From Clostridia bacterium (GTDB lineage Bacteria > Bacillota > Clostridia > TANB77 > CAG-465), in NCBI GenBank assembly GCA_017478805.1, contig JAFVCY010000094.1, positions 1 to 43,370 on the forward strand: a DNA stretch of 43,370 nt. Reading direction: 5' to 3'. Below the pieces are notes generated by a model. It had not been told where the DNA came from and did no database searches. It saw only the letters and a program-made list of their open reading frames with translations. Shown one piece after another: positions 19,327 through 28,370 of the stretch (position 1 is the stretch's first letter; every line of letters begins with the position of its first letter). The translations under genes and the position numbers were made by a program.

Positions 19327-20367
19327 CTAAGCATCATTTTCTATGTATTTTTGTCTTAGCTGACCACATGCAGCATCTATGTCTGAACCTAGCTCTCTTC
19401 TTACAGTAGTTACTATAGAGCATGAGTTTAGTGTATTCATAAACATCTCTATATTTTCTTCTTTTGGCCTTACAAACTCACCATTTTTTATTTCATTTAC
19501 AGGTATTAGATTTACATGTGCAAGCATGCCACGAAGTAGTTTTGCAAGTTTCATTGCAGTTTCTTTATTGTCATTTTGACTGCCTAAAAGAGCGTATTCA
19601 AAGCTTACTCTTCTTCCTGTTTTTCTAATATAATAGTTACATGCATCTAAGAGCTCTTTTATTGAATACTTATTTGCAATAGGCATTATCTTTCTTCTTC
19701 CCTCATCTGTTACCTCATGAAGTGATATCGAAAGAGTAGCTTGGATATTTTCATCTGCTAATTTGTATATTTCAGGTACTAAGCCACATGTTGATAAACT
19801 TATGTGTCTTGCACCAATATTTAGCCCTATGTCGCAGTTTATAATCCTTATTGACTTAACTACGTTATCATAGTTGTCTAATGGCTCTCCTATTCCCATA
19901 TATACTACATTTGATATCTTCTCATTAGTATACTTTTCTACTGCTATTATTTGACCTTCTATTTCACTTGCAAGAAGCTTTCTTATCATACCATTTTTAG
20001 TAGATGCACAAAATTTGCAACCCATTCTGCAACCAACTTCAGTTGATACACATATAGTATTTCCATGATTATATTTCATAAACACTGATTCTATAGCGTT
20101 ATTATCAGGAAGCTTTATAAGGAACTTTTTCGTTTCGTCTTTTTTTGAGCACTGCACCTTGAGTATTTTAAGACTTAATATATATGTTTCTTCTTTTAGT
20201 TTTTCTCTTAAACTTTTAGATATATCAGTCATTTCGTCAATTTCTGCTATCTTTTCTCTATGAATCCATTTAAATATTTGCTTTGCATGAAACTTCTTTT
20301 CTCCTAAGCCTTCAATATATTTTTCTAACTCTTCTATTGTAAATTCATTTAAGTTTATTTTGTTCAA
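19327..20367 (-). CDS. rlmN: Dual-specificity RNA methyltransferase RlmN
   Basis: 346 residues. Radical SAM enzyme that methylates C2 of A2503 in 23S rRNA and A37 in some tRNAs. The cluster motif CRMGCKFCAS is at about 110-119, with VVYMGIGEPLDNYDNV and HISLSTCGLVP following; the C-terminal AACGQL contains the catalytic Cys. I place the start at TTG 20367, which follows AAGGTGA; the longer frame upstream is hydrophobic and has no ribosome site. Confidence 0.94.
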   Translation of the reverse strand: MNKINLNEFTIEELEKYIEGLGEKKFHAKQIFKWIHREKIAEIDEMTDISKSLREKLKEETYILSLKILKVQCSKKDETKKFLIKLPDNNAIESVFMKYNHGNTICVSTEVGCRMGCKFCASTKNGMIRKLLASEIEGQIIAVEKYTNEKISNVVYMGIGEPLDNYDNVVKSIRIINCDIGLNIGARHISLSTCGLVPEIYKLADENIQATLSISLHEVTDEGRRKIMPIANKYSIKELLDACNYYIRKTGRRVSFEYALLGSQNDNKETAMKLAKLLRGMLAHVNLIPVNEIKNGEFVRPKEENIEMFMNTLNSCSIVTTVRRELGSDIDAACGQLRQKYIENDA

Positions 20368-20581
20368 ACAAATCACCTTCACTATACAATGATACACTAT
20401 ATTACATAATATTTCAAGTAAATCTACTATATTTTGGATATTTTTTATTACATCTACACTTAAGAAATATATAACCATAATTTTTAGAAAAGCTAGGAAA
20501 TATATAATTGATAATACAATAGAAAAACTACAACAAATATGTTACACTTATACTAGAATGGAAAAAGGAGTGTGAAACAAA

Positions 20582-20881
20582 ATGGTATATGAGTTTGCAA
20601 AATATCCAGATGAAACATTAGTTGTTTTTTCGGATATTAGGAAAAAAAGTGGTGAAGAATATTTAATATTTTCATTTGAAAGGCCAACAGATGATGGATT
20701 TGATACTGTAGTTTTTGAACTTCCAAGCTATAAAATAATAGAAAAAGATGGTAATTATACTAAAGAAGAAATAAAAGAATTTAAAGAAAACGCTCAAAGA
20801 GCCACTCATTTATTTTTTAAATATGTACGAGAAGGATGGCTTAATAATAATCCCAAAAGTAAAAAAAAATCCAAAAGATGA
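20582..20881 (+). CDS. Unknown small protein, 99 aa
   Basis: Not recognised. AAAGGAGTG lies upstream of the ATG. The N-terminal half alternates strands (TLVVFSDIRKK, EYLIFSFERP, FDTVVFELPSYKII) and the C-terminal half is helical and ends in a Lys-rich tail. No membrane segment. Its transcription diverges from rlmN. Confidence 0.65.
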   Translation: MVYEFAKYPDETLVVFSDIRKKSGEEYLIFSFERPTDDGFDTVVFELPSYKIIEKDGNYTKEEIKEFKENAQRATHLFFKYVREGWLNNNPKSKKKSKR

Positions 20882-20912
20882 GTAAAAACATTTGGCTCAT
20901 CTTTGGGATTAA
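20866..20912 (+). terminator. Terminator overlapping the end of the 99-aa gene
   Basis: Stem CCAAAAGATGAG/CTCATCTTTGG (20871-20882 and 20896-20906) with one bulge; the following T-run is weak. Confidence 0.45.
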
Positions 20913-20984
20913 TATTTATACTTTCAAATTAATGACTATACAAGTATATAATTAATCATTCTATACAAAACATACTTTAGTATA

Positions 20985-22076
20985 TTACACAATATAAATT
21001 TTAAACAAAATTGTCATAATTGTAGCTATAAAGTTCCATGTAAAATGCCAAAGCATTGTATGCGCTATATTATTAGTTTTTGCATAATTGTACGCAAAAA
21101 AGAATCCAAGTATGCTGTATGGAATAGCTTGAACAAGTGCAAGTGGCAAACTTCCTTCATCATATGTATGTAAAAGACCAAATATTATAGATGAAAGAAT
21201 TATAAATACCTTTTTATTCTTTACAAACACGTGAAGTATGTTTCTAAATATATTCTCTTCAACTATTGGTGCATATATGCATGCACCAAATAGTATAAAC
21301 AAAGTTCCCATTTTTTCTATTTCTTCCTCATTTTTTGGAAGTGGTACATAAAATATAAAATGTATTATGTATGAAGCTATGAAATTTACTATTAAAACAA
21401 GAAGTAAAATCTTAAGTGCAGGTATAAAGTAATTTAAAAAGTTCTTCGTTATATCTTTAAAGTCCCTTAAAAGCTTTTTTCTAAATATTACTATTACACA
21501 TATCGTAAAAGCAGAATATATACCTATCTCAGTCCATATTAAAGCATTTTTACTTAAGCTATCTTTCATAAAATCTAGTGGCAATAGAAAAACTAAGAAA
21601 TATATACCTGCAAATATAGCCATAATTATCTTCTCACGTTTGCTATGCTGAAATACCTCAAGCTCTGGTAGTTTTCTCTTTACAGGATAGTCATCTTCAG
21701 TTTTTCTTTCCATCATTATAAGTACAAATGCAGATACTATATCTATAATGCATAATATCAAGTTAAAATCCGACAAATTTAATGCAAATATAAATAAGAT
21801 AATTATAAAAAATAGCTTTCTTTTTAATATATTTGATTTATTCGTATATATTATACCAAATAGAGATAAAAGCACTTGAAACGCTATAGTTATATAAAAT
21901 GACATCTTTAAATCATCTATAGATAGCTCCATACTTTCTTCATCATAACTACTTAAAATACTTTCTGGGATTTCATTTATTTTTTCCTCTACTAAATTAT
22001 CAGCTCCAAATATACACCATATTCCAAATAATATATTAAGTAAAAACACTATGCTAAAAAATATTCTTCTGTTCAT
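20985..22076 (-). CDS. CPBP-family intramembrane metalloprotease
   Basis: 363 residues with eight or more hydrophobic segments. The three CPBP (CAAX protease and bacteriocin-processing/Abi) motifs are present in the C-terminal third: EENIFR (EExxxR), FGLLHTY (FxxxH) and WHFTWN (HxxxN). The N-terminal half is an extra, family-variable membrane region. Substrate is unknown; such proteins process prenylated or small peptides in the membrane. The fmt gene lies 22 bases upstream on the same strand. Confidence 0.85.
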   Translation of the reverse strand: MNRRIFFSIVFLLNILFGIWCIFGADNLVEEKINEIPESILSSYDEESMELSIDDLKMSFYITIAFQVLLSLFGIIYTNKSNILKRKLFFIIILFIFALNLSDFNLILCIIDIVSAFVLIMMERKTEDDYPVKRKLPELEVFQHSKREKIIMAIFAGIYFLVFLLPLDFMKDSLSKNALIWTEIGIYSAFTICVIVIFRKKLLRDFKDITKNFLNYFIPALKILLLVLIVNFIASYIIHFIFYVPLPKNEEEIEKMGTLFILFGACIYAPIVEENIFRNILHVFVKNKKVFIILSSIIFGLLHTYDEGSLPLALVQAIPYSILGFFFAYNYAKTNNIAHTMLWHFTWNFIATIMTILFKIYIV

Positions 22077-22098
22077 ATTCTATCAATATACTCCTACA

Positions 22099-23040
22099 CT
22101 ATACAAACTTTTTTCCTACCTCAATTTTATTACCAGCAAGGTATGAAATAATATCCATCTTTTTTGAGTTTGGTGCTTGAAGCTCTAAAATATCTATAGT
22201 TCCACCATTTACTGAGATAGTTAAACTTTTTTTGGTTACCTCTACTACTTTCCCTACCTCAGATGTTTCTTTCATTTCATTTATTCTTACCTTAAATACC
22301 TTTATCTTGTTTCCCTCATCATCTTCCATATACGCTGCATACATTCCTCTTACAAAATTAAATACTTCTCTTGGGGATTTATTAAAATCTATCTTTGTCA
22401 TTTCTTTTGTTATCATAGGTGCGATAGTTGCTAAAGCTTCATCTTGCTTTACTCTATCAATTTTGCCACTAATTAATCCATCTAAAGTCTCAACTATTAG
22501 TTTTGAACCTATTTTTTCTAACCTATCAAATACTGCCATTAAATTATCTTCTTCAGTGATTTCTGTTTCTTCTTTAAGCAGCATATCTCCAGTGTCCATA
22601 CCAGCATCCATAATCATTGTCGTAATACCAGTTACTTTCTCGCCATTTATAATAGCCCACTGAACAGGCGCACTTCCTCTATATTTTGGTAGAATTGAAC
22701 CATGCACATTTACTGGCGCAATTTTAGGTATATCTAATATACTTTGTGGTAGTATCTTTCCATATGCTGCTGTTACTATAAAGTCAGGACTAAATCCTTT
22801 TATTATATCTAAAGCTTCTTCATTATTTCTTAATTTCTCAGGTTGATATACCTCTAAACCTTTTTCTAAAGCATACTCCTTTACCTTTGACATTTTTAAT
22901 TTCATACCCCTACCACTTGGAGTATCAGGATTAGTTACAACTAAATTAACATTAAATCCTGCATTATATACTGCTTCTAAAACCCCTCTTGCAAACTCAG
23001 GTGTTCCCATAAACACTACATTATACTCACTTCTGTCCAT
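22099..23040 (-). CDS. fmt: Methionyl-tRNA formyltransferase
   Basis: 313 residues. It formylates initiator Met-tRNA. Motifs: VVFMGTPEFARGVL at the N-terminus, PSGRGMKLKMSKV, NVHGSILPKYRGSAP (catalytic Asn-His), ITTMIMDAGMDTGDML and the C-terminal barrel. Start chosen at 23040 because TGGAGG precedes this ATG; a longer frame adds 28 residues without support. The usual neighbour def is not in the window. Confidence 0.95.
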   Translation of the reverse strand: MDRSEYNVVFMGTPEFARGVLEAVYNAGFNVNLVVTNPDTPSGRGMKLKMSKVKEYALEKGLEVYQPEKLRNNEEALDIIKGFSPDFIVTAAYGKILPQSILDIPKIAPVNVHGSILPKYRGSAPVQWAIINGEKVTGITTMIMDAGMDTGDMLLKEETEITEEDNLMAVFDRLEKIGSKLIVETLDGLISGKIDRVKQDEALATIAPMITKEMTKIDFNKSPREVFNFVRGMYAAYMEDDEGNKIKVFKVRINEMKETSEVGKVVEVTKKSLTISVNGGTIDILELQAPNSKKMDIISYLAGNKIEVGKKFV

Positions 23041-23336
23041 TATTTTTCCTCCACACATAATATAACAATACATCTTACTATAATCTAAGATATATCGTAA
23101 AATAACTAATATATATTTTAACATAAATGAGTGCAGTTGTAAACAAAAAAAGTATTATATCCACTTTTTTAAAATTACAATATTACTACAATAAAACTAT
23201 TTATTATTTTTACAAATAGACTTGATATTTTATGGATTTATTATGCTTATTAATTCTTTACTATATCGTTATATTTTATTTATCTTTTTTAAACTCTTTG
23301 AAAACATTTAATAAATTTTTTAAATAAAAATATTGA

Positions 23337-23681
23337 TTAAAAATTATGATATTTGTTATAAAAATCATTTTGCTTTAACACTAAATTAAAATCTTGTTTA
23401 CAGTTTATTACATAAAATACATAAACTATATTTTTCTTTTTAGATATATAATACATTATCCTATATCCTTCTTTTCTATTCCTTCTATATATAACCTCTT
23501 TAAACCTTTTATCATTTATTTCAGGAATATATCTTCCAATATATGAAAAATAATTTAATTTTTCTAAATACTGATTTATATTCATATCAACCTTTATTGC
23601 ATTATTAATCGAATAATTACAGTTATTAAGAAAAATATTATGGATACACATTTTAGCCGAATTTTCTACTATAACTTTCAT
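23337..23681 (-). CDS. RelE/ParE-type toxin
   Basis: 114 residues, basic. The fold signature is readable: long N-terminal helix pair, YIGRYIPEINDKRFKEVIY, GYRIMYYISKKKNIVYVFYVINC. This matches the RelE/ParE superfamily, whose members cut ribosome-bound mRNA or poison gyrase. AAGGAAATAT precedes the ATG. The gene overlaps the upstream small gene by 29 bases, a usual arrangement for antitoxin-toxin pairs. Target is not decidable from sequence. Confidence 0.7.
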   Translation of the reverse strand: MKVIVENSAKMCIHNIFLNNCNYSINNAIKVDMNINQYLEKLNYFSYIGRYIPEINDKRFKEVIYRRNRKEGYRIMYYISKKKNIVYVFYVINCKQDFNLVLKQNDFYNKYHNF

Positions 23682-23871
23682 ATATTTCCTTTCTTTCTTT
23701 TATATAATCCTCAAGTGGAGTTCCATTACCCATATTAATATCATTTACTCCCTTCTTAATACCCATTAATACTTGTAAGTTATATATACATCCATAGAAA
23801 GTTCCATCATCTTCTTTATTATTTCTTAAATAATCAGTTATTTTATCTAGTTCTAAAACTTCTTCTTCCAT
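23653..23871 (-). CDS. Probable antitoxin, 72 aa
   Basis: Acidic protein (MEEEVLELDKITDYLRNN) of 72 residues directly upstream of and overlapping the RelE/ParE-type toxin gene. The position and charge suggest the antitoxin. No DNA-binding domain is recognised. GGAGGG is six bases before the ATG. Confidence 0.55.
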   Translation of the reverse strand: MEEEVLELDKITDYLRNNKEDDGTFYGCIYNLQVLMGIKKGVNDINMGNGTPLEDYIKERKEIYESYSRKFG

Positions 23872-23889
23872 ACTTTCCCTCCTTTTTTA

Positions 23890-24084
23890 TTATATTACAT
23901 TTCCTATTATATTTCTTATACACTCTTTATCACCTTCAGATAAATCATCTACTCCATATGTATCTACATACTTTTTAGTTACATCATATATTATTTCATT
24001 AAAATCTTTTTTTAGTACTTCTTCATCTATATCATATGGCAAAGACTCAATCGTTTTTATAAACCTTGCTTTAACTTCTGACAT
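23890..24084 (-). CDS. Small acidic protein at the head of the toxin operon, 64 aa
   Basis: Not recognised. I start it at the ATG after GAGGAGTTTAT (24084). It is acidic and helical (FIKTIESLPYDIDEEVLKK). It is the first of three tightly packed genes with the antitoxin and toxin, so it may be a regulator or part of a three-component module. Confidence 0.5.
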   Translation of the reverse strand: MSEVKARFIKTIESLPYDIDEEVLKKDFNEIIYDVTKKYVDTYGVDDLSEGDKECIRNIIGNVI

Positions 24085-24110
24085 ATAAACTCCTCTCTTT
24101 TCTTTTATGT

Positions 24111-24152
24111 TATAACACAATTTGATGCTATTTGCTAGCTAAAAGTGTTATA
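24111..24152 (-). promoter_or_regulatory. Inverted repeat upstream of the toxin operon
   Basis: TATAACAC (24111-24118) and GTGTTATA (24145-24152) form an inverted repeat with a 26-base gap, just upstream of the three-gene operon; the lower arm overlaps a TTATAA-like -10. It could bind the autoregulating antitoxin complex. Confidence 0.4.
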
Positions 24153-24313
24153 GCATAATTATAATTCAAATACAATAATTTTGGCTATATTTTAAAATTT
24201 TTAATTAAACTTTCCATACAAAAAAATTTCAATTTACATAAATTATTTACTTCATTAAAATAAATTTTGTCGGAAAATATTGAAACATTTGTTTTATTTT
24301 TTTGACATTTTTC

Positions 24314-24342
24314 TTGACTTTAGGATAATGATTTGCTATAAT
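24314..24342 (+). promoter_or_regulatory. Strong promoter of the small hydrophobic peptide gene
   Basis: TTGACT (24314-24319), 17-base spacer, TATAAT (24337-24342). Predicted transcript starts at about 24349, right at the GAGGATACGTCT arm. Confidence 0.7.
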
Positions 24343-24349
24343 ATTTATA

Positions 24350-24635
24350 GAGGATACGTCTTTAATATATCAGATGTTTTTCCCTTCCTTTTATTCTAAG
24401 TTATTTTTTCTTTTGAATAAAGAAAGGGGGCTAAAATTATGTCAAAAAGAGAAAAAACACTTTTCGATATAATTCTACTACTAATTATGGTGATAATATT
24501 ACTAATTATTTAAATTTATATCATAATTAATAAAAAGCATCTGATTTAAGCTTCTAGCTTATTTCAGATGTATCTCAAATAAAGGGGAATGCATCTGATT
24601 CGACGATTTCAGACGTATCCTCTTTTATTTTACGC
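24350..24635 (+). repeat. Long-range inverted repeats around the small hydrophobic peptide gene
   Basis: GAGGATACGTCT (24350-24361) is repeated inverted as AGACGTATCCTC (24611-24622). CAGATG/CATCTG arms recur at 24371, 24538, 24565 and 24592. On the plus RNA, the 5' end can pair with the 3' end; on the minus strand a CATCTGA/TCAGATG hairpin with TTTTTATT (about 24530-24570) could end an antisense RNA. This resembles the folding of type I toxin mRNAs. Confidence 0.55.
24439..24513 (+). CDS. Hydrophobic 24-residue peptide, candidate type I toxin
   Basis: GAAAGGGGG lies eight bases before the ATG. The product is MSKREKTLFDIILLLIM plus seven hydrophobic residues: a basic N-terminus and one membrane helix, as in type I toxin peptides. 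Its mRNA is flanked by long-range inverted repeats and has a strong promoter. No family match is known to me; the assignment rests on architecture. Confidence 0.5.
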   Translation: MSKREKTLFDIILLLIMVIILLII

Positions 24636-24777
24636 TTAGAAGCATAAAATAAATTCTATACTTTAAGTATATCACATATATAGCTAAAATACAACCTCAA
24701 TTTTAAAATTTTGCTGTATTTTTATCTAGGTATTTTTCAATATTACATTTTTTTCACTTGTTCTATACTTCTATATA

Positions 24778-25645
24778 TCATTTCTTCTCCCAAATAGTAG
24801 TTACTCCACAAGGAAGGCACATACTGCTATTTTCACACTTAATACCAATTTCTTCTGACTGAACACAACTTAAGTCTTTTTCATCAAAAGCCTTCATAAG
24901 AGCAGTCTCAATTATACTTCCAGAAAGTCCACCTGTATATGTATTTACCATTACAAAAAGTGGCTTTTCTGATAGAAGCTGTTTTAAATCAGATAAAAGA
25001 TTAAATAAATCCTTCTCAATAGACCAAACCTCACCATTTTTACCTCTACCATAAGAAGGTGGGTCAAGAATTATTGCATCATATTTATTTTCTCTTCTTA
25101 TCTCTCTTTTAACAAATTTAACCACGTCATCTACAATATATCTAACTTTGGCGTTTTCTAAACCGCTTGCCTTAACATTTTCTTTAGCCCATGAAACCAT
25201 ACCTTGAGAAGAATCAACATGACATACACTTGCGCCAGCTTTCAAGCAAAAAGTAGTTGCAGCTCCTGTATATGCAAATAGATTTAAGACCTTTATCTCT
25301 CTTTTTGCATCTTGTATTTTGTTAAAAGCAAAGTTCCAATTTACTGCTTGTTCTGGAAAAAGACCTGTATGTTTAAATCCCATTGGCTTCAAATTAAAAG
25401 TAATTCCGTCTATACTTTACAAGCCAAGAATCTTTCATATCTTTTAGCTTTTCCCACCTGCCTCCACCACTTGAGCTCCTTATATATCTTGCATGAGCCA
25501 TTTTCCAAAGCTCCGGCTTTTCCTTTTTAGTCCATATAATTTGAGGGTCTGGCCTAATTAAAATATACTTTCCCCACTTCTCCAGCTTTTCACCACTTGC
25601 CATATCAAGTAGTGCATAATCTTCAAAATCATCTACAACTTTCAT
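24778..25645 (-). CDS. Class I SAM-dependent RNA methyltransferase (RlmI-like), +1 shift at CGG 25406-25408
   Basis: 288 residues after recoding. The N-terminal part (zero frame, 79 residues) contains GRWEKLKDMKDSWLVKYR; the frame then reads CGG and stops four codons later. Skipping the C yields Gly, then ITFNLKPMGFKHTGLFPEQ, which is the family's normal continuation. Downstream: FAYTGAATTFCLKAGA (SAM motif I), VDSSQGMVSWAKENV and AIILDPPSYGRGKNGEVW (motif IV DPPSYGRG). Members methylate cytosine in rRNA; the N-terminal PUA part is short here, so the exact target is uncertain. Another ATG inside the second frame could start a shorter protein, but it lacks a ribosome site. Confidence 0.82.
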
Positions 25646-25688
25646 AAATTCTCCTTCTTTTTAATAATATATATTTAGGTGAAAAAAA

Positions 25689-26610
25689 TTGAAAATAAAT
25701 AATGTTATATACTTAACCCTATTTATATTCCTTCTCACTATGTTATTTACCTTCTCTATAGATATATCGCAGTCAATATATACCACAACATACCTATTCA
25801 TAACTAAAGTATTTCCTGCACTTTACCTGTTCACTATATTTTCAAGCATAATACTATCAAGTAGCATAGTAGATGTGCTTTCAGATGCTCTTTCATTTCT
25901 GCCAAAAATATTTAGACTGCCAAAAGAAGCTACAACACCCATAATTCTAGGCTTTCTTTTTCGGATTTCCAAGTGCTTCGTCTGCTATAGACAGACTCTA
26001 CTCTGAAGGCAAACTATCTAAAGAAGATGCATACCATTTGCTATCATTTACAAATAATGCAAGCCCAATATTCATAGTTTCTGCAATTGGCATTTCACTT
26101 CTTTCAAGTGAAAGCATAGGTAAAAAGCTACTTTTAGTACATATACTATCTTCAGTTATAATTGGAGTAGTTTATAGTTTTCTATTTAGAAACAAATATA
26201 TTATACAAGAAAATAGCTTAAATTTAAAGATAAAAGTCAAAAAAAGATATGAAAAGTCATCAAAATTTGACATTTTAAAAGGAGCTATTATAGATTCTTT
26301 TAAAACTTTTGCATATATTTTAGCATACATGATTATATTTAATATTTTAGGAGATATTTTGAATTCATTTAATATACCAAACATATACTACATAACATCT
26401 ACTTTTGAGCTTACTAAAGGTATATCAAATTTTGCAAATATAAAAAATATTCCATATATATCTTTTTTGCTAGGTTTTAGTTCATTTAGCATAATATTTC
26501 AATTAAAAAGCAGCCTAAAAAACCTAGACTACCCACTCAAAAGCATTATATTTTTTAAATTTCTACATGGCATGCTTTCATACATCATATATTCATTAAT
26601 ATTTTTTTAA
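25689..26610 (+). CDS. YlbJ-like sporulation/nucleoside-recognition membrane protein, +1 shift at CGG 25962-25964
   Basis: 306 residues after recoding, with about seven membrane segments. The zero frame ends 13 codons after the CGG; skipping its C gives LGFLFGFPSASSAIDRLYSEGK, as in YlbJ-type proteins (GFLSGYP-like), and the frame continues through FTNNASPIFIVSAIG, the family's conserved second motif. YlbJ is a membrane protein needed for the spore coat in Bacillus. The start is TTG 25689 after AGGTG. Only one gene of a sporulation type is in the window, so sporulation itself is not shown. Confidence 0.78.
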
Positions 26611-26765
26611 ATAGCACATATAAATATAATAAAGTAGTCATTGTGATAAAAGTGTTCAATGACTACTCAAAAAAGAAGGGGGATAACCTTTATATTTAAT
26701 ACTTTAAGGTTACAATTATATTATTACCTCTTTTAAATTTATTATACATTTTTTAGGAGGATTTT
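26611..26765. other. Two stem-loops between YlbJ-like and the next gene
   Basis: A perfect ten-base stem GTAGTCATTG/CAATGACTAC (26634-26643 and 26657-26666) and a second stem TAACCTT/AAGGTTA (26684-26690 and 26706-26712). There is no T-run on the plus strand; the minus strand is T-rich after the first stem. They may end transcription or sit in the leader of the 101-aa gene. Confidence 0.45.
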
Positions 26766-27071
26766 ATGGAAAATAATTCTAAACCATTTTTTGACCCATA
26801 TATATTAAATACTCAAATTGCAAGTGCAAATGCAAATAACTATGCAAAAGCTAAAACTTCAGTAGACTCTGAAAACGCAGGTGTTCCAAGCTTAGATGAG
26901 CTAAAAAATATTAGTTCAAGTATACCTAGTGCTACTAAGTTTTATGAAGAACAGTACATGTACTTTAAATATTTATCCCAAGTTGTAGATTACAAGACAA
27001 GGCTTTTTGAGTACGAAAAACTAACCAAAATGCCAAATGAAACCTCACAAAGAGGTAGCGTGCAAAAGTAA
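26766..27071 (+). CDS. Unknown protein, 101 aa
   Basis: Not recognised. TAGGAGG is six bases before the ATG. The sequence is polar, Asn/Ser/Ala-rich in the first half (ASANANNYAKAKTS) and Tyr-rich in the second (KFYEEQYMYFKYLSQ). No signal peptide or membrane segment. It converges on the FAD oxidoreductase gene with a two-base gap. Confidence 0.65.
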   Translation: MENNSKPFFDPYILNTQIASANANNYAKAKTSVDSENAGVPSLDELKNISSSIPSATKFYEEQYMYFKYLSQVVDYKTRLFEYEKLTKMPNETSQRGSVQK

Positions 27072-27073
27072 CT

Positions 27074-28273
27074 CTATTTACCTATGCATGCCTCTCTTCC
27101 TATTCTAAAGAACCTAACTTCTTTTGTAAATAGGCCATTTACTGCATTTCTTAATATTTTTCCGCCTACTATACCATTTAAAATTGTTCCATGCCCGAAA
27201 GAACATATTACAAAGCAGTTTGGCATGCACTCTATTTCATCGATTATAGGGAGCATGTCAAATGTTTTTGCGTAAATAGTGCTATAGCACATGCCTTTAT
27301 CTATATACTCACTCATATCTAATAGTTTATTTAGCTGTACTATTAGCTTAGTATATTTGCTAGTATCCATGCTCTCTTTGTAATTTTCATCTAACATCTT
27401 CATATTTATTTTTGTGTCTTCTCCAGTTATAACGGTATTACCACTATTTAAAAACTGTATATATTCTCCACCATCTGCATTAAAGTTACACATGACTTTT
27501 TCTTTTCCTACATTTTCCTTTATTTTCTCTGTAACTACTGTATACTTTTGATATGTCATTACATTTACATCAATAGTCTTTAACACGTCCATACCAGTAG
27601 CATACACTACCTTATTTGCAGTAATAAAAAAATTATTATTTGTAACCATTTTTACAATCTCATACTGCGGGTCCACATTTACTATTTCAGTATTTTCATA
27701 TATTGTTACATTTTGCTTTTCTAATAGATATTTTGCAAGTTTTTGTATCATTTCACCAGGATTTAAAACTATAGTCTTGTCTTCCCACTTTATATTAAGT
27801 ACACTGTCTACGCCTTCTATTTTATCTATTAGCTCTCCACCAACATTAAATAGCTGACTTTTTAGATTTATATTTTTTTGCATGTTCCCTTTTTGCATTA
27901 TTTTATTTGTATAGCTATACTTATCTATTTCATTATATTTTACACCTATTTCATCTAGCATTTTCTTTAAATCACTTCTTGCCTCTTTATACACCTCATA
28001 AAGTTTCATTATATCTTCTCTTTTTTTAAGTTTAGTTATGGCATTTAGGTCTATATCAGCTATGCTACATGCTCCTAAACTTTGCCCGTAACCTATAATA
28101 TTCTTTTCTACTATAATTACATCTTTTTCCTTTTTTGAAAGGAAATATGCTGTTATAAGGCTTGACAAACCTCCGCCTATTATACAAATATTACAAGTCC
28201 TATTTTCCACTAAATACGGATATACCTCTTTATTTTTTTGTTTAAAAAACACATTTCCATTTACTATTTTCAA
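27074..28273 (-). CDS. FAD-dependent oxidoreductase of the DAO family
   Basis: 399 residues. FAD-binding Rossmann motif NICIIGGGLSSLITAYFLS (about 28-46) with VIIVEKNIIGYGQSLGACS, and a C-terminal CSFGHGTILNGIVGGKILR that binds the cofactor. This is the layout of glycine oxidase or YurR-like enzymes; substrate not decidable. Typical Rieske C-terminal domains of this group are absent. The start is TTG 28273 after AGGTGATTA. Confidence 0.8.
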   Translation of the reverse strand: MKIVNGNVFFKQKNKEVYPYLVENRTCNICIIGGGLSSLITAYFLSKKEKDVIIVEKNIIGYGQSLGACSIADIDLNAITKLKKREDIMKLYEVYKEARSDLKKMLDEIGVKYNEIDKYSYTNKIMQKGNMQKNINLKSQLFNVGGELIDKIEGVDSVLNIKWEDKTIVLNPGEMIQKLAKYLLEKQNVTIYENTEIVNVDPQYEIVKMVTNNNFFITANKVVYATGMDVLKTIDVNVMTYQKYTVVTEKIKENVGKEKVMCNFNADGGEYIQFLNSGNTVITGEDTKINMKMLDENYKESMDTSKYTKLIVQLNKLLDMSEYIDKGMCYSTIYAKTFDMLPIIDEIECMPNCFVICSFGHGTILNGIVGGKILRNAVNGLFTKEVRFFRIGREACIGK

Positions 28274-28370
28274 TATAATCACCTAAAGTTATTTTTTGTA
28301 TATTTTTACCAATTTATACAAAACATTTTATATATTTCTTTTTAGCACATAATATTTTTGAAAGTAGGTA

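Noticed and set aside
24778-25392. A short methyltransferase starting at the internal ATG
   Set aside because: No ribosome site precedes it, and the upstream frame carries the conserved N-terminal part with a one-base offset at CGG.
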